Assembly: GCA_020073565.1 (NCBI GenBank)
Contig: JAIQEY010000007.1
Coordinates: forward strand, 62,001 to 126,000
DNA length: 64,000 bases
Reading direction: 5' to 3'
DNA from: Terriglobia bacterium
GTDB taxonomy: Bacteria; Acidobacteriota; Terriglobia; Terriglobales; Acidobacteriaceae
Below the pieces are notes generated by a model that ran no database searches, was not told where the DNA came from, and was given only the letters and a program-made list of their open reading frames with translations. Shown here in pieces: positions 33,427 through 40,806 of the stretch (position 1 is its first letter; each line of letters starts with the position of its first letter). The translations under genes and the position numbers were made by a program.

Positions 33427-34194
33427 CTACGACTCGGAAACCGCTACCAACGCCTTCTCGTCTGCATCGATCTCGACCATAGCCGGCTCATCCAGCATGA
33501 AGCTGAGCACTTCCTGCGGAATCGGGGCGCTCCACACCGGGGCGAACGACTGGCGATGCAACGGCGAAGGGCCGTGTTCGCGCAGTGCGGCGATGTGACG
33601 CGGGGTGCTGTATCCCTTGTTCGACGCCAGTCCGTACATTGGAAACACGGGGTCCCAGGCGGAAATCATGCGGTCGCGCTCCACCTTTGCGAGGATGGAA
33701 GCTGCCGCGATGGAAGCCGAGAGTGCGTCCCCGTGAATGATCGCTTGCTGCGGGACCTCGCAGTCGAGCTTAACGGCATCCACTAGAAGATAGTTCGCGG
33801 AGCAGGCCAGTTGCTGAACGGCGCGCAGCATGGCCAGGCGCGAAGCCTGGTAGATATTGATCTGGTCGATGCGAGCGGAATCGACCGCGGCAATGGCATA
33901 GGCAATTGAGTGTTCACGAATACGCAGGGCCAGTTCTTCGCGGCGCTCGGCCGGAAGCAGCTTCGAGTCGCGCAACCCGCGAATTCTGTAGGCAGGCTCG
34001 AGAATGACTGCGGCAGCAACCACCGGGCCGAAGAGCGATCCGCGGCCGACCTCATCGACTCCGGCAACACGCTGAGCGCCCGATGCCCACGCCTGCTTCT
34101 CAAATTTCCAAGTGCAGCGCAGTTTCTTCAGCATCCGCAGCTTGGCTGCAGCGGAAGAAAGACCGGCGCTCGAATTCTTCGGTCGGGAGGACAC
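33427..34194 (-). CDS. rnhB: Ribonuclease HII
   Basis: The protein has 255 residues. The catalytic motif is VAGVDEVGRGSLFGPVVAAAV, where the usual RGxLAGP is RGSLFGP; DSKLLPAERREEL follows and ASILAKVERDRMI near residue 170. The N-terminal 35 residues are extra and basic, so a start further in is possible. It removes ribonucleotides from DNA. It is the last member of the rpsP-khpA-rimM-trmD-rplS-rnhB line, separated from rplS by palindromes. Confidence 0.9.
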   Translation of the reverse strand: MSSRPKNSSAGLSSAAAKLRMLKKLRCTWKFEKQAWASGAQRVAGVDEVGRGSLFGPVVAAAVILEPAYRIRGLRDSKLLPAERREELALRIREHSIAYAIAAVDSARIDQINIYQASRLAMLRAVQQLACSANYLLVDAVKLDCEVPQQAIIHGDALSASIAAASILAKVERDRMISAWDPVFPMYGLASNKGYSTPRHIAALREHGPSPLHRQSFAPVWSAPIPQEVLSFMLDEPAMVEIDADEKALVAVSES

Positions 34195-34259
34195 GGGCTT
34201 GCCAGCATCTTCGCCGAGGAAGGCGGCGGATGCAAGGCCAGATTAGAGTGCTTAGCATT

Positions 34260-34337
34260 GTAGAGACGTGGCTTGCCACGTCTCCGCCGGCAGCGGCACC
34301 ATATCCGCGAAGGGAGACGCGGCAAGCCGCGTCTCTA
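34260..34337. repeat. Paired REP-like palindromes between rplS and rnhB
   Basis: Two palindromic units: GTAGAGACGTGGC..GCCACGTCTC at 34260-34284 and GGAGACGCGGC..GCCGCGTCTC at about 34313-34337. They can pair internally or with each other. The rplS stop codon is the final TAG of the second unit, so it may end rplS mRNA. Confidence 0.75.
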
Positions 34338-34679
34338 CTCGACTTCCTTCAGGCGAGCGGCTTTGCCCCTCAGTTCGCGCAGGTAGTAAAGCTTGGCGCG
34401 GCGGACTTTGGAAGAACGCACGACGTCAATCTTGTCGATCACCTTGGAGTCGAGCGGGAAGATACGTTCCACACCCTGGCCAAAACTGATCTTGCGGACC
34501 GTAAAGCTGGGTTGTGCGCCACGGCTGCGCGCGATGACGACGCCTTCGAACGCCTGGAGACGCTCTTTGTCGCCTTCCTTGATCTTGACCTGAACTTTGA
34601 TGGTGTCCCCGGGGCCAAACTTGGGAAGATCGGTGCGGCGAGTCTTGGCCAGCAGTTTTTCGATGATTGCGTTTCTCAT
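34335..34679 (-). CDS. rplS: 50S ribosomal protein L19
   Basis: The protein has 114 residues. Family features are [50 protein letters not shown] and [30 protein letters not shown] precedes the ATG at 34679. It lies 13 bp after trmD on the same strand, the canonical trmD-rplS order. Confidence 0.95.
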   Translation of the reverse strand: MRNAIIEKLLAKTRRTDLPKFGPGDTIKVQVKIKEGDKERLQAFEGVVIARSRGAQPSFTVRKISFGQGVERIFPLDSKVIDKIDVVRSSKVRRAKLYYLRELRGKAARLKEVE

Positions 34680-34692
34680 AACTTCTTCCTTC

Positions 34693-35526
34693 CTAACTCT
34701 TGCCCTTGATCTGGGCCAGCAATTCCCTATCTTCTTCGGTCAGCGCAACCCGCTCGATCAGGTCGGGCCGGTTGCGCAGTGTCTTGGCCAACGCCGTTTT
34801 GCGGCGCCAGCGGCGAATCTGGTCGTGGTTGCCGTTTACCAGCACCTCCGGCACCGCCATTCCGCGGAAATCGGCTGGCCTCGTGTAGTGCGGATAGTCC
34901 AGCAATCCGCCGGAAACACAAGTAGAACTCGGCCCCGATTCGCCGTCCGGTGTGCCGCGGGCACTCTTACCCGCGAGACCGTCGCCAGTGAACGACTCCT
35001 GCCGAGTCGACGCTTCATTGCCGACCGCGCCGGGGATCAGCCGCGTGACCGTATCCACAATCACCGCCGCTCCCAGTTCGCCGCCGCTCAGCACGTAATC
35101 GCCGATCGAGACTTCGCGATCGGCCAGGTGCTCGCTGACGCGTTCGTCCACGCCTTCGTAGCGTCCGCAGATCAGCACGATCCGGTCGAGCGCCGAGAGT
35201 TCCGCAGCCAGCCCCTGACCAAGCCTACGCCCCTGCGCCGAAAGCAGGATGACCGACTGCTTCGCACTTCCTGCCAAGCGCTCTGAGCGTCCAAGCAGGC
35301 CGCCCAACGACTCCAAACATTCAAAGATCGGTTCCGGCTTCAGGACCATGCCTTCGCCGCCGCCAAATGGGCGGTCATCCACGGTGCGGTGCTTGTCTTT
35401 CGTAAAGTTCCGCAGATCATGAATGCTGACTTCCACCAGCCCGGTTTCACGAGACCGGCGGACGATTCCGTAATCCAGCGGTCCGCGAAAGAAGTCGGGA
35501 AAGATCGTGAGAATGTCGATCTTCAT
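34693..35526 (-). CDS. trmD: tRNA (guanine-N1-)-methyltransferase TrmD, with long loop insertion
   Basis: The protein has 277 residues. It begins [13 protein letters not shown], with [12 protein letters not shown], the knot motif [12 protein letters not shown] and [14 protein letters not shown], and near the end [16 protein letters not shown] and [12 protein letters not shown]. It methylates G37 of tRNAs. Between QESF and GLLDY there are about 25 extra residues ([19 protein letters not shown]); part of these is encoded by a palindromic unit GCGGGTAAGAGTGCCCGC that resembles intergenic repeats of the window. The loop is naturally variable. Confidence 0.93.
   Translation of the reverse strand: MKIDILTIFPDFFRGPLDYGIVRRSRETGLVEVSIHDLRNFTKDKHRTVDDRPFGGGEGMVLKPEPIFECLESLGGLLGRSERLAGSAKQSVILLSAQGRRLGQGLAAELSALDRIVLICGRYEGVDERVSEHLADREVSIGDYVLSGGELGAAVIVDTVTRLIPGAVGNEASTRQESFTGDGLAGKSARGTPDGESGPSSTCVSGGLLDYPHYTRPADFRGMAVPEVLVNGNHDQIRRWRRKTALAKTLRNRPDLIERVALTEEDRELLAQIKGKS
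34951..34985 (-). repeat. Palindromic unit inside trmD
   Basis: The core is GCCGCGGGCACTCTTACCCGCGAG on the plus strand, an imperfect GCGGGCA..TGCCCGC-type palindrome. Related CGGGCATTCTTGCCCGCC units lie upstream of rnr and in rnr. In frame it adds KSARGT-type residues at about 181-192. Confidence 0.6.
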
Positions 35527-35583
35527 TTGCGGAAACCAGTGGCCAGTGGTTAGTGACCAGCGAATCTAACAGCTATCCACTAT

Positions 35584-36177
35584 TCATTTTTCCTCTTGCT
35601 GTCGTTCCCTTTCCCTAGACGTCACGGGAGCGTTCACTTCCAGCAACCCTTCTGGCAACCGCATCCGCACTTGCTTGCGCTCCAGATCTACCCTCTCCAG
35701 ATACGCTTCCGCGAACGGAATTTCGTATGGTAGCTTTGCTCCGCCCGGCACAATCAGCAGCGGCGCTTCACCGGCCCCAAACTGCACGTCATCAATCGGG
35801 CCAAGCTCGCGCTCGCGGTCGAATACCGTGCAACCGATCAAGTCGCTCAGGTACGTCCAGCCCGGCTCCAAAACGGCGCGTTCACTGCGAGGCAACTGAA
35901 GTTCGGCGCCCACCAGCGGCTCGGCATCGGAAATCGTCTCGATGCCCTCGAACTTCAAGACCAGAAATCCCTTGTGCGGCCACAAGTCCTCGACCGCTAC
36001 TTCGCGGCGCTCGCCCGTTCTCAGCAGCGCCCATAACTGCATGCCTTCGCGGAAGCGGTCCGGAACGTCGGTGTGCAGTTCAGCAGCGACTTCTCCGCGA
36101 CGTCCCTGGGTCTTGATTACCAGCGCCAGGGTAATGAACTCGCCGCCAGAGTTCTGTGCTGCACTGTGAGTCGCCAC
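35584..36177 (-). CDS. rimM: Ribosome maturation factor RimM
   Basis: The protein has 197 residues. The N-terminal RimM domain has LALVIKTQGRRGEVAAELHTD. A PRC-barrel at the C-terminus has PGWTYLSDLIGCTVFDRERE and LIVPGGAKLPYEIPFAEAYL. It helps 30S maturation around S19. It lies between khpA and trmD as in many bacteria. The last 20 residues form a charged tail (TSRERERQQEEK). Confidence 0.92.
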   Translation of the reverse strand: MATHSAAQNSGGEFITLALVIKTQGRRGEVAAELHTDVPDRFREGMQLWALLRTGERREVAVEDLWPHKGFLVLKFEGIETISDAEPLVGAELQLPRSERAVLEPGWTYLSDLIGCTVFDRERELGPIDDVQFGAGEAPLLIVPGGAKLPYEIPFAEAYLERVDLERKQVRMRLPEGLLEVNAPVTSRERERQQEEK

Positions 36178-36203
36178 TCGCCACTCGCTACCGGCGCCAC
36201 TCG

Positions 36204-36455
36204 CTATTCGATAATCTCCAGCGCGTAGCGCTTGTTCTGCTTCGACCCCGCCGCGCTCAATACCGTGCGCAAGGCGCGGGCGACTCGGCCCGACCGGCCA
36301 ATCACTTTGCCCAGATCGGCCTCGGCCACTTCCAGTTCGATGACCATCTCATCGCCGTCTTCGTACTCGTCAATGAAGACCTCACCGGGGGCTTCCACCA
36401 GCGACTTCGCGATGTGCTCGATCATGGCCTTCAAGTTCGCGGGCTGGTCAGTCAT
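36204..36455 (-). CDS. khpA: KH-domain RNA-binding protein KhpA
   Basis: The protein has 83 residues from the ATG at 36455, which has AGGAG 6-8 bases upstream (the longer open frame to 36524 does not). The KH core is VAEADLGKVIGRSGRVARALR, containing the GxxG loop (GRSGR). It is a small RNA-binding protein with roles in sRNA or translation control. It sits between rpsP and rimM, the conserved order. Confidence 0.92.
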   Translation of the reverse strand: MTDQPANLKAMIEHIAKSLVEAPGEVFIDEYEDGDEMVIELEVAEADLGKVIGRSGRVARALRTVLSAAGSKQNKRYALEIIE

Positions 36456-36575
36456 GCGGGGCTCCTGAATAGCGATTCCTTCACTGCTTGGATCGTCATC
36501 TCGACCTCCCCTCACGATTGTCATCCCGAGCGGAGCGAGGGATCTGCAGTTGGGCGTTGGATGACGGAGAAACGG

Positions 36576-36827
36576 CTAGGCGACCGGCGCGGCCGCCGCC
36601 GGCACGGGCAGGGCAATCAGCTTCCGGACGCGGTCCGAGCACTGGGCCCCTTTCGAAACCCAGTAGTCGATGCGTTCGCGCTTCAGGTCCACGCTGGCCG
36701 GCGTGGTGCGCGGATTGTACGTGCCCACCACCTCCACCGAGCGGCCATTCCGTGCCCGCTCCTTCTCGATCACCACTACACGGTAATACGGTTGTTTGCG
36801 CGCACCAATGCGCGCTAGTCGGATCAT
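36576..36827 (-). CDS. rpsP: 30S ribosomal protein S16
   Basis: The protein has 83 residues from the ATG at 36827 (MIRLARIGARKQPYYRVVVIE). NGRSVEVVGTYNPR and VDLKRERIDYWVSKGAQCSDRVRKLI are typical S16. The longer open frame to 36875 has no matching family sequence. It is the first gene of the line rpsP-khpA-rimM-trmD-rplS-rnhB. In many genomes ffh lies immediately upstream; here ffh is about 4.8 kb away. Confidence 0.95.
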   Translation of the reverse strand: MIRLARIGARKQPYYRVVVIEKERARNGRSVEVVGTYNPRTTPASVDLKRERIDYWVSKGAQCSDRVRKLIALPVPAAAAPVA

Positions 36828-36931
36828 TAACACTGACTTCGTTTCCTTTAGTCCGGAATACTCCGGCGAGATCAAGACAAACCATTATTATGCCGGAGCT
36901 TAGCGCTTTTCGCAACCGACCGCTACACGTG

Positions 36932-36959
36932 GGTAGTGTCCTAATAGTAGGACACTACC
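36932..36959. promoter_or_regulatory. Perfect 12-bp palindrome flanked by CTACACGTGG repeats
   Basis: GGTAGTGTCCTA at 36932-36943 and TAGGACACTACC at 36948-36959 form a perfect stem with a 4-base loop. Outside it, CTACACGTGG is repeated directly at 36923-36932 and 36959-36968, each containing CACGTG. It lies about 105 bp upstream of rpsP and 160 bp upstream of the divergent gene at 37117. It may be a bidirectional operator, or a recombination scar marking the edge of inserted DNA. Confidence 0.6.
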
Positions 36960-37063
36960 TACACGTGGTAGTGGCTGAGGCTGGCGCGGGAAATTTTCCA
37001 CAGAAGGAAAAATCAAGAAAGGCGGAGATGGAATAAGAATGGATACAAGCACGAAATGTGATC

Positions 37064-37101
37064 TTGACAGTACCTTAAGGTTTATGTACAGTACCTTCAG
37101 G
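37064..37101 (+). promoter_or_regulatory. Promoter with 21-bp-spaced direct repeat operator
   Basis: A -35 TTGACA at 37064-37069 and -10 TACAGT at 37087-37092 are 17 bp apart. ACAGTACCTTAAGG at 37067-37080 is repeated as ACAGTACCTTCAGG at 37088-37101, exactly 21 bp later, so both copies face the same side of the helix and cover the -35 and -10 boxes. That is the layout of a repressor operator. The predicted transcript starts upstream of the ATG at 37117. Confidence 0.65.
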
Positions 37102-37116
37102 AACAAGAAGTATACG

Positions 37117-37596
37117 ATGGCTATCGAGTTCAAACACAACGGTCGTATCTGGCGATGCGATACAGCCGAAGAAGCCATTCAGCTTCGATACCAGCTTGAA
37201 GAAGAAGATGAGGCTGAATACGCTTCCGGTGGAGAACCGTCTGTCGTTGAGGAAGAGGTATGGACTTCCGACACATTCACTGAATTACTGAAGGGCTCTG
37301 GGATGCTACAAAAGAAACTTCTAAAGTTCCTGTACGAAAAGGGCGAGAACTCTTTTGGGAGTGCGGGCGTTGATAGCTCTGAAATAGTGAAAGCTCTCAA
37401 GATTGATTCCGAGGAAGCCCTTGCCGGTGTTCTAAGTGGGCTGTCGAAAAACCTGAAACGAATTGGGAGGCAGCCGTCAGAACTCTACTCTGTTGATGTT
37501 CAGTGGCTTAAAGATGGCAAGGTCCGAAAGTTTAGATTGAAACACGGGTTTCGGTGGGCCGCTACGCAGCTCGGTTGGCCGGAAAAGTGGATTTGA
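37117..37596 (+). CDS. Hypothetical protein in the ffh-rpsP insert
   Basis: The protein has 159 residues from the ATG at 37117, which lies downstream of the predicted promoter; the open frame to 37039 crosses that promoter. I do not recognise the family. It begins MAIEFKHNGRIWRCDTAEEA, has an acidic stretch (EEEDEAEYA), a central helical part that could be a winged helix (KKLLKFLYEKGENSFG ... SSEIVKALKIDSEEAL) and an aromatic tail (FRWAATQLGWPEKWI). It is AT-richer than its neighbours, and seems to have its own regulated promoter, signs of transfer. Confidence 0.7.
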   Translation: MAIEFKHNGRIWRCDTAEEAIQLRYQLEEEDEAEYASGGEPSVVEEEVWTSDTFTELLKGSGMLQKKLLKFLYEKGENSFGSAGVDSSEIVKALKIDSEEALAGVLSGLSKNLKRIGRQPSELYSVDVQWLKDGKVRKFRLKHGFRWAATQLGWPEKWI

Positions 37597-37980
37597 GAAG
37601 GGAGAACAAATAGATGCCGCCTCCACCAATGTCACGCGCAAATAACGAGACCCGTTAGGAGTTGACGCTCCGAACGGGCCTCAAACCATAACCCCGGCAA
37701 GCCGAGATCACAGTCACTCAAACCTGATTATCGGCTTGCGTTACTCTCCCGTCAAGGCGGGTGCCCCACGCTTCGCGTTTTGTCGAAACGTGGGATGTTG
37801 GGTCGGGAACAAACGCAAACAGAAAACCCGAACCGCGCGGGTCCGGGTCTTGGGAACTTGCATAACCTGTCCAGTTACAAGCAGATTATCGCCAGTCGGG
37901 AACAGGAAGTCAACATTACCAATGGGGACTCCCTGTCCTGAGTCCCCGGGTCAGCCCCCCTACCAAACGCTGGGAGACTG
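37597..37980. other. Gene-free stretch with hairpins and a degenerate tRNA-like copy
   Basis: Hairpins: CCCGTTAGGAG / CTCCGAACGGG (about 37649-37677), GCAAGCCGA / TCGGCTTGC (37697-37705 and 37731-37739) and CCCACGCTTCG / CGAAACGTGGG (about 37761-37792). At 37863-37877, TAACCTGTCCAGTTA repeats the anticodon arm of the tRNA at 37981-38052 on the opposite strand; flanking words (GGGAAC, CAAG, GTCGGG) also resemble that tRNA. The open frame at 37736-38014 is rejected as an antisense tRNA artefact. Confidence 0.6.
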
Positions 37981-38052
37981 TGGACCCGACGGGATTCGAA
38001 CCCGCACCTTATAACTGGACAGGTTAATGTGCTCCCATTACACCACGGGCCC
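37981..38052 (-). tRNA. tRNA gene, formally Asp (GUC), atypical
   Basis: A cloverleaf folds by hand: acceptor GGGCCCG/CGGGTCC, D-stem GTGT/GCAC with a loop containing GGG, T-arm GCGGG-TTCGAAT-CCCGT. The anticodon arm is TTAAC-CTGTCCA-GTTAT, giving anticodon GUC (complement of 38018-38020). Odd points: the first anticodon-stem pair is U-U, base 37 is C instead of a purine, and no CCA is encoded (discriminator A followed by CAG), unlike the other two tRNAs here. Isotype is therefore tentative. Confidence 0.75.
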
Positions 38053-38198
38053 TGCAAGAACCTAGCCAGTTTGCACCCCAACGGCAAGTCCGCCGGTCAC
38101 AACGAAATTGTGATGAATCTTGTCCTGACGCCACAAGCGCATTCGATCTGATACCCTTCCACCCCGTACCTCAGCCCCGCCTCCCCGGAGCCCTCACC

Positions 38199-38658
38199 AT
38201 GGCCGTCGCATTCCATTGGGCGCATCCAGAAAATCTGACCGAACTGGTCGCCATGATGAAAGAGCTTCAGGCCGACGACCCCTGGTCCTGCCGCTTCGAC
38301 GAGCGCCTCGCCAGCAACGCGATGGACGAACTCCTGCAATCCCTCCCTCGGCCGAGTGTGGACAATCGCCGACGACTCCCAAACCATCGGCTACATCGTC
38401 ATGGCCTTCGACTACAGCCTGGAATATCGCGGCAAGGGCGCGTGGGTCGACGAGTTCTTCGTCCGCCCCACCCATCGCGGCCAGGGAATCGGCGCTCAGG
38501 CGCTCGAATTCTTTTCAGAGCAGGCCCGACAGCTCGGCGTCACCGTCGTTCACCTGGAAGTGAATCACGGCAACCCTGCCATCGAACTCTACCGCCGCAT
38601 GGGCTTCGAAGACCACCACCGCTACCTGATGACCAAGTGGATCGCCGCCAAACCGTAG
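38199..38658 (+). pseudogene. GNAT family N-acetyltransferase, frameshifted
   Basis: The first frame gives about 50 residues (VAFHWAHPENLTELVAMMKE ... ASNAMDELLQSL). After a one-base loss near 38341-38356 the second frame continues the fold: RVWTIADDSQTIGYIVMAF, WVDEFFVRPTHRGQGIGAQA with the RGQGIG acetyl-CoA loop, and HLEVNHGNPAIELYRRMGF. Together they form a normal-length acetyltransferase of about 153 residues. It is inactive if the frameshift is real. It sits inside the ffh-rpsP insert, next to the atypical tRNA. Confidence 0.82.
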
Positions 38659-39012
38659 CCACCCGGCAATTCATAGCCGCGAAGCGGCGGCGGAAGAAAG
38701 CCCGGGGCGCAAGCCCCGGGTCGCCAGCGGGAAACGAACCAAGCCCCGTAGGGGCGAAAGAGCGCTACGACACAGACTCCGTCAGGGACGCGGCCCACAC
38801 TGCTTTGTGACCCGCGTCCTTGACAAGCTATATATACTTCTCATAGCATTATCTATGAAGTATAGTCAGCGGTATCGAAGCAGAGGGATTCCGGCCCATA
38901 CCAACCGCAAGCTACCTGCTTTCTATATTTTGGCTATAAGCTCTTTGAAAACTCCATATTTTGCACGACAAGCCGAGCAATAAACGGCGACTTCCGGCCG
39001 GATTTCGCGACC
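38659..39012. other. Gene-free repeat region, AT-rich on the right
   Basis: On the left are REP-like units: AGCCCGGGGCGCAAGCCCCGGGT (about 38698-38722), CCCCGTAGGGGCGAAAG (about 38743-38761), and the pair GTCAGGGACGCGG / CCGCGTCCTTGAC (about 38782-38825). From 38826 to about 38990 the DNA turns AT-rich (TATATATACTTCTCATAGCATT region) with no open frame. The CTCTTTGAAAAC word near 38941 recalls TTCTTTGACAAC just before copy 1 of the dispersed element. Confidence 0.55.
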
Positions 39013-39135
39013 TAAGTCCTTATTCCGGAAGATTTTACGTATAAGTCCTTTGGGCTCTAGATTTTGGAGTCTTTTGACCGCCTAACTCCATGATTCCAAA
39101 AGACCGGGGGGAGGGGGGGTACCCCACCCCAGTAC
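39013..39135 (+). repeat. Dispersed ~118-bp element, copy 2
   Basis: This matches 8517-8634 over its whole length, with a few indels in the G-run and after GGTACC. In this copy the internal pairing is better: GTCTTTTG at about 39069-39076 with CAAAAGAC at about 39097-39104, and GGAGT with ACTCC; it ends in GGGGTACCCC. It is about 90 bp beyond the stop of the convergent PLP decarboxylase gene. The same orientation and the same 3'-end placement as copy 1 argue against random insertion. Confidence 0.85.
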
Positions 39136-39171
39136 CAAAGAGTAAACAGGCTGCGAAAAGGATCTGGTTTG

Positions 39172-39237
39172 GGGTGGCAGCGCTTCAAGCGCTGCGATAA
39201 AGGGCGTGTTTTTGTGAGCGGCTTTTTAGCCGCTGAG
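39172..39237. repeat. Two short palindromes before the decarboxylase stop
   Basis: GCAGCGCTTCAAGCGCTGC at about 39177-39195 and AGCGGCTTTTTAGCCGCT at about 39218-39235. The second overlaps the stop codon region of the PLP decarboxylase gene and has a T-run in its loop, so it might act in 3'-end formation. Confidence 0.6.
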
Positions 39238-40683
39238 GTCACCGATGGCGCGCCCCTGCTCCACAACCTGGCGAAGCAGATCCTCAATTTCCTTTTCCGA
39301 CACGGTCGGATTCATGCAGGTGAACTTGAGGCATTGCCGTCCGCGTACTCGCGTGTGGCCGATCACAGCGACTCCGCGCTCAAACAGCCTTTGCCGCAGA
39401 GCCGCATTCAAGGCGTCGCTGTTGCGGTCTGGGCGCGCTGGACGGTAGCGGAAGACGACGCATCCGTATCGTGGCTGGTGGAGAAGTTCGAGGGCCGGAT
39501 TGTTACGGATCACCGCTGCGGCGTGCGCTGCGAGTTCGATCGTGCGGTCCACCATCCGCCCGAACTTTTCGCGGCCAAGCGCCTGGAACGAGAGCCAGAG
39601 TTTCAGGGCATCAAAGCGCCGCGTCGTCGCTAGCGACTTGTTCACCAGATTCGGGATGCCGAAGTCTTCGTCGGTCTCGGGGTTCAGGTAGTCGGCATGA
39701 ACTTCGAGATGACGGAATTGCGCCGAGTCCCGCAGGAGAAACGCCCCGCAGCTGATGGCCTGCCAGAAATTCTTGTGAAAGTCCATGCTGATGGAATCGG
39801 CCTGATCGAATCCGCGCAGAAGGTCGCGATGACGCTGAGAGAGCAGTAGTGCCGAACCGTAAGCGGCGTCAATGTGAAACCATGCTCCCGCCTCGCGAGC
39901 CAGTGCTGCGATTTCAGGAAGCGGATCAATGGATCCGAAGTCGGTCGTGCCCGCGGTGCCGACGATGGCGGCGGGAATTAGATCGTCATCTTTGAATCGC
40001 CGGAGCGTCTTTGCGAGTTCGCCCGGAATCATGCGGTAATCGTCGTCGACCGGGACTTTGATCACAGCGTCGCTGCCAAGTCCAAGTTGGGAAGCGGATT
40101 TCTCGACCGTGAAGTGTGCGACTTCGGAACAGAGAAAGCGCACACGGCTTGCCTGCGCTGGCAATCCTCGACGCTGCACTGACCACTGCCAGCGCGAGGC
40201 GATGCATGCATCGCGCGCGAGCAGCAATCCCATGAAGTTCGATTGCGTGGCGCCGGAGGTGAAGATCGCATCGGATCCAGCCGGCAAACCGGCCTCGTCG
40301 CACAGCCAGCGCGACATTGCCAGCTCGATCACTGTGGCTGCGGGAGCCTGGTCGAACGAGTCCATCGATTGATTCAGCGCCGAGACGATGACGTCGGCAG
40401 CCAGGGAAGCAAGCAGGGGTGGACTGTGAAGGTGAGCGATCGTACTTGGATGAGTCAGGACGATCGAGTTGGCGATGACCGGACGCACGCGGTGAAGAGC
40501 TTCTTCAATCCCCGCACCGGTTGCGGGCAAGATTTCGCTCTTGAGCAGCGTGGCAAGTTCCGATGCCGATTTGCCGGAGTAAGGCTGCGAAGGCAGAGCC
40601 GCGAGCAAGGTGTCTACGGCTTTGGCAACGGCGTCGCGGTAGGCCGCGCCGTGCGTGGGAGTGAGAAAATCGGTTTCAAACAC
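39226..40683 (-). CDS. Group II PLP-dependent amino acid decarboxylase
   Basis: The protein has about 485 residues from the GTG at 40683. Motifs: SGATQSNFMGLLLAR near residue 138, GTAGTTDFGSIDPLPEIA, HIDAAYGSALLLS and the PLP lysine in SISMDFHKNFWQ. This is the aromatic-L-amino-acid / glutamate / diaminobutyrate decarboxylase family; the substrate is unclear. The open frame extends to 40770, but those 29 residues are encoded by the CACGAAGG-word repeat, so I moved the start. It belongs to the insert between rpsP and ffh. Confidence 0.85.
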   Translation of the reverse strand: MFETDFLTPTHGAAYRDAVAKAVDTLLAALPSQPYSGKSASELATLLKSEILPATGAGIEEALHRVRPVIANSIVLTHPSTIAHLHSPPLLASLAADVIVSALNQSMDSFDQAPAATVIELAMSRWLCDEAGLPAGSDAIFTSGATQSNFMGLLLARDACIASRWQWSVQRRGLPAQASRVRFLCSEVAHFTVEKSASQLGLGSDAVIKVPVDDDYRMIPGELAKTLRRFKDDDLIPAAIVGTAGTTDFGSIDPLPEIAALAREAGAWFHIDAAYGSALLLSQRHRDLLRGFDQADSISMDFHKNFWQAISCGAFLLRDSAQFRHLEVHADYLNPETDEDFGIPNLVNKSLATTRRFDALKLWLSFQALGREKFGRMVDRTIELAAHAAAVIRNNPALELLHQPRYGCVVFRYRPARPDRNSDALNAALRQRLFERGVAVIGHTRVRGRQCLKFTCMNPTVSEKEIEDLLRQVVEQGRAIGDLSG

Positions 40684-40708
40684 GGTTATTTCTCGATGAT
40701 CGCGGCGT

Positions 40709-40783
40709 CTTCTTGGTGTACCTTCGTGCCCTTGGTGCTTGACGCGGGAATTAAACCACGAAGGACACAAAGGTACACGAAGT
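40709..40783. repeat. CACGAAGG-word hairpin upstream of the decarboxylase
   Basis: Left part TTGGTGTACCTTCGTGCCC and right part ACCACGAAGGACACAAAGGT can pair over about 28 bases with a few mismatches. Same family as 15359-15435 and 42996-43072. It occupies the 5' leader region of the decarboxylase gene. Confidence 0.7.
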
Positions 40784-40806
40784 AAACCCTGGACCTGACA
40801 GCAAGG

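Noticed and set aside
37736-38014. Plus-strand frame of 92 codons ending GPDGIRTRTL
   Set aside because: The GPDGIRTRT ending comes from reading the opposite strand of a tRNA; not a gene.
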